From the NCBI GenBank assembly GCA_023301545.1, contig JALZUI010000104.1, positions 1-29,730 on the forward strand: a DNA stretch of 29,730 bases. Reading direction: 5' to 3'. The stretch is from Akkermansiaceae bacterium. Its GTDB lineage: Bacteria; Verrucomicrobiota; Verrucomicrobiia; Verrucomicrobiales; Akkermansiaceae. Made by a program: the position numbers and the translations under genes. Under the pieces are notes generated by a model, which did no database searches, was not told the DNA's origin, and worked only from the letters and a program-made list of their open reading frames with translations. This document shows, in pieces, positions 23,310 to 29,730 of the stretch (the first letter of the stretch is position 1; each line of letters begins with the position of its first letter).

Positions 23310-24062
23310 TTAATGCTTTTGATACTCCGCAAGGGCCAGAGGGAGAACCTCTTTCAACTTAGCAATCCGTTGACTATCGAGCGGGTGCGTACTAAAGAAT
23401 TCAGAACTTGCACCTGAGCCTGCTGATTTCTTGTAGGCCGAAAAGCGTTCCCAAAAACTAATCGCTTCTCTAGGGTCGTACCCTGCTTGAGCCATATAGA
23501 TTAGCCCTACCTGATCCGCTGCAATCTCTTGGCTCCGGCTGTTAGGGAGATTAATAGCGAGGGCACTACCGGTAGAAATTACCGAATCATACCCTCCACC
23601 CAAGGCCGCATTTAAAATAGAACCGCCTAAACCAGTCAAGGCGCTGCGGCTTGCTCGTTTCTCTGAGTGATTTAAGGTAACATGCGCGATTTCGTGAGCA
23701 ACAATCGCCGCTAAGCCCGCATCGGTTTTCGCGATTGGTAAGATTCCCGTATGGATTCCTACTTTCCCACCTGGAAGAGCGAAGGCATTAGGGGTGGAAT
23801 TACTAAACGTTACAAACTCCCATTCCGCACTAGGCATGGAGACTACACTTTTCACTCGACTCCCCACCCGAGCCACTTGCACATTCGAGGTCTGGGCCTT
23901 CGTTTGCTTATAGAGCTCAAAGGTTCGCTTACCACTCGCTATCGTAGCCGCACTCTGTGTTTTCGGGGTCTCAATCGTCGTTACTCCATTAGAGGAGGAA
24001 ACGGGCGAGCTCGCACAGGACACAAGGAGAAGCGTTCCACAAAACAAACTAATTTTTTTCAT
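23310..24062 (-). CDS. M48-family zinc metallopeptidase, lipoprotein
   Basis: The protein has 250 residues. The lipoprotein signal MKKISLFCGTLLLVSCASSP has lipobox VSC, with Cys16 lipidated. The catalytic motif HEIAH (123-127) lies in AAIVAHEIAHVTLNHSEK, with the third zinc ligand Glu179 in NSRSQEIAADQVGL. The Oma1/YcaL-like order NAFALPGGKVGIHTGIL, HExxH, then FFSTHPLDSQRIAKL is complete. By analogy with YcaL/BepA-type outer-membrane-associated proteases, it probably degrades misassembled envelope proteins. It is transcribed toward ftsI with about 60 bp between the stops. The 24063-24281 gap upstream holds only A/T-rich sequence with no obvious ORF. Confidence 0.93.
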   Translation of the reverse strand: MKKISLFCGTLLLVSCASSPVSSSNGVTTIETPKTQSAATIASGKRTFELYKQTKAQTSNVQVARVGSRVKSVVSMPSAEWEFVTFSNSTPNAFALPGGKVGIHTGILPIAKTDAGLAAIVAHEIAHVTLNHSEKRASRSALTGLGGSILNAALGGGYDSVISTGSALAINLPNSRSQEIAADQVGLIYMAQAGYDPREAISFWERFSAYKKSAGSGASSEFFSTHPLDSQRIAKLKEVLPLALAEYQKH

Positions 24063-24281
24063 ATGAAATGCTTAATAATACAGGGCTGAAAATCATGCGA
24101 GTTTTTTATCCATCAACTCAGTAACACTTTAGTAAGCCCCCTATAATAACCCTTTGCTCAGTGATTATCCGTTATAGCTGCATTGATTACATAAAGGTCG
24201 TTCATTGGCACGATGCAAAACGTTACTAGATTTCCCGTTGAAAAACTTGCCTCTCTGATTTGCAGAATCTACGTTACTACT

Positions 24282-24728
24282 ATGAAACCAGGTGGAACAA
24301 AAGGAGGCGACGTCCTCTTCTATTGGGGCTTAGGCCTCGTATTAATTGGCTTTGGGGTGTACTTATTCCTCGATTCAGTACGAGTCGTGGCGGGGCACGG
24401 AGGAGCAGTCTCTGGAATGATGCGTGGAATGGGCATGGCGGGAACGGTCTCAAACATGCTAATTTTCACCCCCTTCTTTCTCGGCATTGGAATTCTATTC
24501 TACGATTCCAAAAAGAAATGGGCCTGGATTCTCACAGGACTAGGAGTCCTCTTTATTATTGTAGAGGTCATCTCTCGTACACGCTTTCATGTGAATCTAA
24601 AGGTCACTCACATGCTGCTCTTACTTGTCCTTATGGCCTCCGGAACGGGGCTCATCCTACGCTCCTACGTCATGACTAAATCCGATGAAGAAGCGTTAGA
24701 GGACAAGGATACAGATAAAAAAGACTGA
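24282..24728 (+). CDS. Four-helix membrane protein of unknown function
   Basis: The protein has 148 residues from ATG 24282 (MKPGGTKGGDVLFYWGLGLV). The frame extends to ATG 24213, but that 23-residue extension is poorly hydrophobic and unlike a signal sequence. Four hydrophobic helices are visible (about 10-30, 55-75, 80-100 and 108-128), separated by a conserved-looking glycine/methionine loop (GHGGAVSGMMRGMGM) and SKKKWAW, with an acidic/lysine tail. I do not recognise the family. The methionine/histidine content of the first loop might suggest metal or surface contact, which is speculative. The DUF389 fusion gene follows 52 bp later on the same strand. Confidence 0.65.
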   Translation: MKPGGTKGGDVLFYWGLGLVLIGFGVYLFLDSVRVVAGHGGAVSGMMRGMGMAGTVSNMLIFTPFFLGIGILFYDSKKKWAWILTGLGVLFIIVEVISRTRFHVNLKVTHMLLLLVLMASGTGLILRSYVMTKSDEEALEDKDTDKKD

Positions 24729-24780
24729 TCGCTAACCACAACGGGCAATACCCTATTACTACTTCATAGCCTCCTAGACC

Positions 24781-26622
24781 ATGGTAACTCTCCTGATCAG
24801 AAACACGAGCGAATCAAAAGCGCTCTTACAAATTGCGGTGAAAGCAGCGCAAGGATTGGAACACGATCTTTCCCTCATCCTATTTACCCGGAAGGAGACT
24901 AGTGGACTGCGCCCGCTGAAAGAAAAGGACTCCACCTGGATGCACGAGCTGAGCACCGAAGGAGTTAGCGAGATCCTAGTTTGCGGTGGAGCAGGCCGCT
25001 ACGCGCACGCCGAGAAGCATCTCGAACAAACCTGCCCCGAACTCCTTATTATCGGAAAGCACTTCAGCGCGAATGCAGAGACCGAGGACGGAAAATACTC
25101 ACGCGGCCTCTACGAAACGCTCTCCTGCCAAACCTTGCTCGTCCGCCTCGGAGACACGGAAGAAAAAGAAGACCTACAGAACTCCCCAATTTTAGTCTCC
25201 TGTGGTGGTGGGCCGCACACCTCACGCGCCCTGAAGCTAGCCTATGCCATTACAGGGCCAGACACAGTCGCCATGCATCTCACTGCCGATGTCGATGAGG
25301 TTTCCGCAGAGGCAGCTACCACCCGATTGCGTAAAATTATTCGCAAAGCAGGGATCGACCCAGAGGCCATTCAGCATAAGATCATCCTCGGAACCGACTT
25401 TCCGCAAGCGCTCCAGGGAGAAGTTACCGCAGGAATAGAAAGCGTGCCTTATAGCATGGTTATTCTGGGATATACTGAGAACCGCACAATCCGGGAAAAA
25501 CTCTTCGGCACCATCTCCGAGAAACTCATCCGAGATTCGGGGGGGCTCCGTATCTGCGCGATCAGAGGAGCTAAACCTGCCCGTAGTCGCCTCGCTAGTG
25601 CCTTTGAGAAACGAATCAGACTCAGCATTCCTCAGCTCGAACGTGATGATCGCATCGCCCTTTTCGAAGATATTGAGCAGAAATCCATCTGGTGTTTTGA
25701 CTTCGCCGCCCTCATGACACTGGCGGCTCTTGTAGCAGGGCTAGGACTGATGGCCAACTCGGGAGCTGTCGTTATCGGCGCCATGTTAATCGCACCCCTC
25801 ATGATGCCATTAATTGGTTGTGGTTTAGCCCTGGCACAAGGACATACCCCTCTCTTCAAAAGCGCCTTCCGCGCCGTCGTCAAAGGCTTCTTGTTCGCCC
25901 TAGTCTCAGGGCTTTTGCTCGGCCTGCTGTCTCGCGGTTTTCATATCCCCCTCACCAGTGAACTCGCCGCTAGAGGCACGCCCTCGTTGCTGGATCTAGG
26001 AATCGCCTTCGTCTCTGGCATTGCCGCCTCGTACTGTATTGCCCGCCCTAACCTAACAGGCGCTCTAGCAGGGGTCGCGATTGCCGCCGCCTTGGTTCCT
26101 CCTATCGTCACCACTGGAATCTGCCTTACGATGGGGGAGTTTGATGTTGCCAAAGGTGCGGGTCTCCTCTTTGGAACCAATGTCGTAGCCGTAATTTTCG
26201 GGGCCTCCCTGAACTTCATTCTCGCGGGAATCGTAGGGCAAGGGAAGGACGGAGACAAGGGCAGGCGCTTCATCTTTATTCTAGCCTTAGGTTGTCTAGG
26301 GCTCGCCGTTCCGCTCACTTCCGTGCTCATTAAAAACATCCCTAAACTGGAGGCCTCCCTCGCTCACCTCCCCACCAGCGAGGCTATGAGTAACCTGATC
26401 GAAGAAGCCCTCCCCCAACAGGCGGCGCTAAACGAAATGACTCACAGCAAAGCAGGAGGAGCCATTTTATACCAGCTCTCCATCTCAGCCCCCTACCCGC
26501 TGAACCAAGAACACTTCCAGACCATCAAAGCCGCCATTACCTCTGCGCATGACGAAACTGAAGTAAAAGTCTCGATCGAAAGTAAGATCATCCTAGGCGA
26601 CCTACCAAAAGGATATGAGTAA
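24781..26622 (+). CDS. Two universal-stress domains fused to a DUF389 membrane domain
   Basis: The protein has 613 residues. Residues 1-125 and 137-270 are Usp-like alpha/beta domains (VTLLIRNTSESKALLQIAVK and SPILVSCGGGPHTSRALKLA; the second ends with the UspA-like loop LGYTENRTIREKLFGTISEK). From about 300 to 530 is the DUF389 membrane domain, with DFAALMTLAALVAGLGLMAN, SGAVVIGAMLIAPLMMPLIG, and CIARPNLTGALAGVAIAAAL followed by PPIVTTG. A soluble tail of about 85 residues follows. DUF389 proteins are membrane proteins of unknown substrate; the Usp domains suggest nucleotide- or stress-dependent control of that unit. The gene precedes the metal transporter operon by 53 bp, so the two may share a transcript; a functional link is not shown. 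Confidence 0.82.
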   Translation: MVTLLIRNTSESKALLQIAVKAAQGLEHDLSLILFTRKETSGLRPLKEKDSTWMHELSTEGVSEILVCGGAGRYAHAEKHLEQTCPELLIIGKHFSANAETEDGKYSRGLYETLSCQTLLVRLGDTEEKEDLQNSPILVSCGGGPHTSRALKLAYAITGPDTVAMHLTADVDEVSAEAATTRLRKIIRKAGIDPEAIQHKIILGTDFPQALQGEVTAGIESVPYSMVILGYTENRTIREKLFGTISEKLIRDSGGLRICAIRGAKPARSRLASAFEKRIRLSIPQLERDDRIALFEDIEQKSIWCFDFAALMTLAALVAGLGLMANSGAVVIGAMLIAPLMMPLIGCGLALAQGHTPLFKSAFRAVVKGFLFALVSGLLLGLLSRGFHIPLTSELAARGTPSLLDLGIAFVSGIAASYCIARPNLTGALAGVAIAAALVPPIVTTGICLTMGEFDVAKGAGLLFGTNVVAVIFGASLNFILAGIVGQGKDGDKGRRFIFILALGCLGLAVPLTSVLIKNIPKLEASLAHLPTSEAMSNLIEEALPQQAALNEMTHSKAGGAILYQLSISAPYPLNQEHFQTIKAAITSAHDETEVKVSIESKIILGDLPKGYE

Positions 26623-26675
26623 GATAGCGGCATGGAATAACCTTGATTTTTCACAAAAAGAATCTAAGAAAAGGC

Positions 26676-27647
26676 ATGAAAATTATACACGGAGTGCTTC
26701 TCGCCTCCTTCCTCACATTACTCACCAGCTGTCAGAAATCTGATAACCAAAATCAGGCCAGCGACGACTCTTACCAAGTGGTTGCTACCATTGGGATGAT
26801 TGCCGATCTCGCCAGTGTCATCGGAGGCGATCATATCCATGTTGACACCATTATCGGAGCAGGCGCTGATCCACACGTTTACAAGCATACCGCCAAAGAT
26901 GTAAAACTCATCAAAGGTGCTGACCTCGTTCTCTACAACGGGTTCCATCTCGAAGGAAAAATGGATTCCGTACTAGGTAAGATGCAAGCGCAAGGGCTCA
27001 ATGTCCATGCTGTCGCAGAAGCGGTTATTGATAAAGGCACGCTTCTGAAAGATGAAGAAGGAGCAGAAGACCCGCACCTTTGGATGGATGTTAGCGAATG
27101 GCGCAAGGTTGCTCAGCACGTCTTAAAGACTCTTTCAACTGAGGACTTAGCACCGCACCATGCTGAATTCGAAAGCAACTACCAAGCTCTCGATCAACAG
27201 CTCGAAGCTCTCAACCTCTACGCGAAAAAGTCTCTCTTCTCGATCCCTGAGAGACAGCGCCAACTCATAACCGCTCATGACGCCTTCGGCTACATGGAGC
27301 GCGCCTATGGCCTAAAAGTTCGGGGAATCCAGGGTCTCAGCACCGAATCAGAAGCCGGGCTCAAGGATATCGAAAACTTAGTCTCCTTCATCAAAAAGAA
27401 AAAAATTCCCGCTATCTTTGTCGAAAGCTCAGTGAGTGATAAAAATGTCAAAGCTCTGATTGAAGGCTGTAATGCTCAGAATCATCAAGTCACTATCGGA
27501 GGCGAGCTCTTCTCAGATGCTATGGGCACTGCAGGAACATACGAAGGCACTTACCTCGGCATGATGGATCACAATATCACGACGATCACGAATGCTCTAG
27601 GAGGCCAGGCCCCGAAAGAAGGTTGCTTTGGCAAGCTCTCCCACTAA
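26676..27647 (+). CDS. TroA-type metal-binding lipoprotein of an ABC importer
   Basis: The protein has 323 residues from ATG 26676, preceded by AAAAGGC; an in-frame TTG at 26643 is the alternative. The lipoprotein signal MKIIHGVLLASFLTLLTSCQ (Cys19) tethers it to the membrane. Four metal ligands fit the TroA/ZnuA cluster A-I pattern: His67 (GADPHVY), His134 (EDPHLWMD), His201 (TAHDAFGY) and Asp281 (LFSDAMG). TroA of Treponema uses His68, His133, His199 and Asp279, an almost identical spacing. His at the third site (rather than Glu, as in PsaA/MntC) points to zinc or mixed Zn/Mn. ATP-binding and permease genes follow directly. Confidence 0.92.
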   Translation: MKIIHGVLLASFLTLLTSCQKSDNQNQASDDSYQVVATIGMIADLASVIGGDHIHVDTIIGAGADPHVYKHTAKDVKLIKGADLVLYNGFHLEGKMDSVLGKMQAQGLNVHAVAEAVIDKGTLLKDEEGAEDPHLWMDVSEWRKVAQHVLKTLSTEDLAPHHAEFESNYQALDQQLEALNLYAKKSLFSIPERQRQLITAHDAFGYMERAYGLKVRGIQGLSTESEAGLKDIENLVSFIKKKKIPAIFVESSVSDKNVKALIEGCNAQNHQVTIGGELFSDAMGTAGTYEGTYLGMMDHNITTITNALGGQAPKEGCFGKLSH

Positions 27648-27665
27648 CCCTCTCCTAGCCAGAGT

Positions 27666-28490
27666 ATGAAAGATGTAATTGGCAAAATGTCTCCCTCTGG
27701 AGACGCAATTGGAGAAAATCTCTCGGACCACCCCCATGTTCCGCTGGCGATTCACGACCTCACCGTCGCCTACCACCGCAAGCCTGTCCTATGGGATATT
27801 GATCTCGACATTCCCGAGGGCAAACTTGTCGGTATCATTGGTCCCAACGGCGCAGGTAAAAGCACCCTGCTCAAAGCCTGCCTAGACCTCATTCCTAGAG
27901 CCTCTGGAGAAATTGGATTTTACGGTGAGTCATACAAGAAGCAACAACGCCACGTTGCCTACGTTCCGCAACGCGAAAGCGTAGATTGGGATTTCCCTGT
28001 TTCCGTTCTCGATGTTGTAGCGATGGGAACGTACCGTGATCTAGGTTGGTTTAAATGGGTTGGTAAAAAGCAAAAAGAACGCGCCCTATTCGCCCTAGAG
28101 CAAGTCGGACTCTCCCACCTCGCCAATCGCCAAATCTCCGCCCTTTCAGGAGGTCAGCAACAACGCGTATTCCTCGCCCGCGCCCTCACTCAAGACGCCA
28201 AAATCTACTTCATGGACGAGCCCTTTTCAGCTGTCGATGCAGCCACGGAGGAAGCGATTATCAAGATCCTCCGCAACCTAAACGAACAAGGAAAAACCGT
28301 ACTAGTAGTCCACCACGACCTCTCCACTGTCGGGCGCTACTTTGACTGGCTCGTCATGCTCAATATGCGAGTCGTAGCCTCGGGCGCGACTAAGGAAACA
28401 CTCACCGTAGAAAATCTAGAAAAAACCTACGGAGGGCACCTCAGTATTCTAAGCGATGCCGCCCATAACCTGATCACCGTTGCAAAATGA
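27666..28490 (+). CDS. Metal ABC importer ATPase (TroB/MntA/ZnuC type)
   Basis: The protein has 274 residues. The nucleotide-binding domain has Walker A GPNGAGKST (about 61-69), the Q-loop YVPQRESVDWDFPVSVLDVV typical of Mn/Zn/Fe family ATPases, signature LSGGQQQRVFLARAL, Walker B IYFMDEPF and the H-loop VVHHDLSTV. A 20-residue N-terminal extension precedes it. It powers the permease encoded next, and its stop TGA shares ATGA with the start of that permease gene, so the two are co-translated. It begins 18 bp after the lipoprotein gene. Third position of a Tro-like order (binding protein, ATPase, permease), which supports divalent metal import. Confidence 0.96.
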   Translation: MKDVIGKMSPSGDAIGENLSDHPHVPLAIHDLTVAYHRKPVLWDIDLDIPEGKLVGIIGPNGAGKSTLLKACLDLIPRASGEIGFYGESYKKQQRHVAYVPQRESVDWDFPVSVLDVVAMGTYRDLGWFKWVGKKQKERALFALEQVGLSHLANRQISALSGGQQQRVFLARALTQDAKIYFMDEPFSAVDAATEEAIIKILRNLNEQGKTVLVVHHDLSTVGRYFDWLVMLNMRVVASGATKETLTVENLEKTYGGHLSILSDAAHNLITVAK

Positions 28491-29730
28491 ATTTCATCGA
28501 TTTCTCCTGGGGAGATCTCTCTGATGTCATCTTCCTAAAGAACTACAACACCCGCCTTGTTATCCTTTCGACCTCCCTCTTAGGAATGGTCTCAGGTCTT
28601 GTAGGCTCTTTCCTCCTGCTGCGTAAGCGCTCATTAATGGGGGATGCCATTTCCCATGCCACCCTCCCTGGAGTCGGAATCGCCTTTGCTATCATGGTCG
28701 GTCTCGGGTTCTCCGGTAAAGCCCTAGGAGGTCTCTGGCTCGGGGCTATTATCTCAGGCATTTTAGGAGTCGTCACGATGCTTCTCATCGTCCGCACTAC
28801 TCGCCTGCAAGACGACGTCGCGATGGGTCTCGTTTTGAGTATCTTTTTCGGAGCAGGGATTGCTATTTTGAGCTCGGTTCAGAAATTACCACAAGGAAGC
28901 TCCGCTGGATTAGAAGATTACATTTATGGAAAAACCGCCTCGATCATCTACAGCGATTTTCTCAGTATTTTGGTCACCTCCATCCTAGGAGGCCTGATTT
29001 GCCTCGCCCTACTTAAGGAATTCACCCTTCTCTGCTTTGACGAAAACTTCGGCAAAACCCAAGGCTGGCCCATGCTTAAGCTTGATATCCTCCTCCTTGG
29101 GCTCGTCACTATCGTCACCGTCGCAGGCCTTCAATCGGTAGGTTTAATCCTAATGATCGCCCTCTTCATCATCCCCGCTGCCGCCGCACGCTTTTGGGCT
29201 AAAGGACTTCGCTCTATGATTCTCCTCGCCAGCGCTATTGGGCTTATCAGCGGCTGGACCGGCGGCGGATTAAGCGCTCTCTTTTACAAATTACCCGCAG
29301 GGGCGGTCATCGTCCTAGTAGCTGCCACATTTTTCCTCATCAGCATGTTTTTTGCGCCTGCTAGGGGAATCTTCCCGCGCCTCCATAGACGCCGACAGCT
29401 CAATAAAAAAGTCGGCGAACAACACATCCTCCGCGCCATGTACGAAATTCTAGAGGAGTCCGCACAGAACAACCATTCGACCTCATCAACAATCAACCGT
29501 GTCCGCAACGAACCCGTCGCCTTAAGCTCGGTTCTGACCAAACGCACCTGGAAGCTCGAAGAACTCCGCGCCTTACGCAGAGCTGCTTTCAAACGCGGAT
29601 ACTTCGAATCTAGCAAAGGCCCCTCCCTACGACTCACCGAGGAAGGGTTCGGTAAGGCCTCACGCATCACCCATAACCACCGTCTGTGGGAAATCTATCT
29701 CGTAACCCATGCTGACATCGCTCCTAGCCA
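28487..29730 (+). CDS. TroC/MntB-type permease with C-terminal winged-helix/DtxR-like domain, 3' end missing
   Basis: I translated this by hand. From ATG 28487 (in ATGA overlap with the ATPase stop) the frame is open to the right edge, 414 codons, so the C-terminus is missing. Residues 20-290 form the ABC-3 family metal permease (LLLRKRSLMGDAISHATLPG, VAMGLVLSIFFGAGIAILSS, TVAGLQSVGLILMIALFIIP and AAAARF). After the last helix, residues 305-395 are a cytoplasmic winged-helix-like segment (EQHILRAMYEILEES, LSSVLTKRTWKLEELRALRR, then GYFESSKGPSLRLTEEGFGK). From 396 it continues HNHRLWEIYLVTHADIA, the entry to the metal-binding region of DtxR/MntR regulators. So the importer and a metal-sensor-like module share one polypeptide. 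The sensing function is inferred. Confidence 0.88.
   Translation, partial: MNFIDFSWGDLSDVIFLKNYNTRLVILSTSLLGMVSGLVGSFLLLRKRSLMGDAISHATLPGVGIAFAIMVGLGFSGKALGGLWLGAIISGILGVVTMLLIVRTTRLQDDVAMGLVLSIFFGAGIAILSSVQKLPQGSSAGLEDYIYGKTASIIYSDFLSILVTSILGGLICLALLKEFTLLCFDENFGKTQGWPMLKLDILLLGLVTIVTVAGLQSVGLILMIALFIIPAAAARFWAKGLRSMILLASAIGLISGWTGGGLSALFYKLPAGAVIVLVAATFFLISMFFAPARGIFPRLHRRRQLNKKVGEQHILRAMYEILEESAQNNHSTSSTINRVRNEPVALSSVLTKRTWKLEELRALRRAAFKRGYFESSKGPSLRLTEEGFGKASRITHNHRLWEIYLVTHADIAPS

Noticed and set aside
23296..23320. AAGCAT / ATGCTT stem with four T between ftsI and the M48 gene
   Set aside because: Only 6 A/T-rich base pairs with an 11-nt loop that overlaps the M48 stop codon; too weak to call a terminator.
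24213..24281. N-terminal extension of the four-helix membrane protein
   Set aside because: The 23 added residues are not signal-like; ATG 24282 gives a more usual membrane protein start, though the longer form is not excluded.
1..29730. CRISPR arrays, insertion sequences, prophage, tRNA or toxin-antitoxin genes
   Set aside because: Intergenic gaps are short, no spaced repeats or transposase motifs were seen, and all long frames belong to housekeeping or envelope families.

Overview
The window looks like a chromosomal segment from a Verrucomicrobium, probably a marine member of the Verrucomicrobiales. This is inferred from gene content, since no rRNA is present. The pointers are a sulfatase / cytochrome c / propeller-dehydrogenase operon, a Ser/Thr kinase carrying PEGA and FGE-sulfatase-like domains behind an ECF sigma factor, a run of GFTxxE pseudopilins, and very few Shine-Dalgarno sequences. 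Base composition looks balanced and even, and I see no insertion sequences, phage genes, CRISPR arrays, tRNAs or rRNAs. Genes are tightly packed, and several neighbours overlap or lie within 15 bp.

Layout. (1) 1-2999, minus strand: a three-gene operon of secreted sulfatase, then mono-haem cytochrome c, then a beta-propeller dehydrogenase cut by the left edge. (2) 3153-5147, plus strand: a fused GT2/GT-C polyprenol-sugar glycosyltransferase whose 3' end overlaps the convergent ymdB-type phosphodiesterase. (3) 5095-6701, minus strand: an IF-1-like OB-fold protein, a secreted TPR protein and the YmdB-like enzyme. (4) 6877-9182, plus strand: the acetolactate synthase pair ilvB-ilvN. It ends in a textbook hairpin terminator whose right arm contains the start codon of a small lipoprotein. 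(5) 9521-19233, minus strand: a long co-directional block of ECF sigma factor, receptor-like kinase, prmA, three pseudopilins, an unknown secreted protein, hisC and mnmE. A 50-residue lysine-rich ORF lies upstream of the sigma factor. (6) 19554-23246, plus strand: the head of the division and cell-wall cluster (mraZ, rsmH, ftsL-like, ftsI). It has a recognisable promoter overlapped by 10-bp-spaced repeats that look like a MraZ operator, and the cluster stops after ftsI. (7) 23310-24062, minus strand: an M48 metallopeptidase lipoprotein. (8) 24282-29730, plus strand: an unknown four-helix membrane protein, a Usp-Usp-DUF389 fusion, and a TroABC-type metal ABC transporter. The transporter permease carries a cytoplasmic winged-helix/DtxR-like extension cut by the right edge.

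How the genes work together. The left operon reads as periplasmic desulfation plus oxidation of a sulfated substrate. The sigma/kinase pair reads as a signalling module. The transporter operon appears to combine metal import with a metal-sensor-like domain on one polypeptide. No wholly new defence or mobile system is evident. The most unusual items are the terminator that swallows a start codon, the permease-DtxR fusion, the divergent IF-1 paralogue, the missed 50-residue ORF and the putative MraZ operator.
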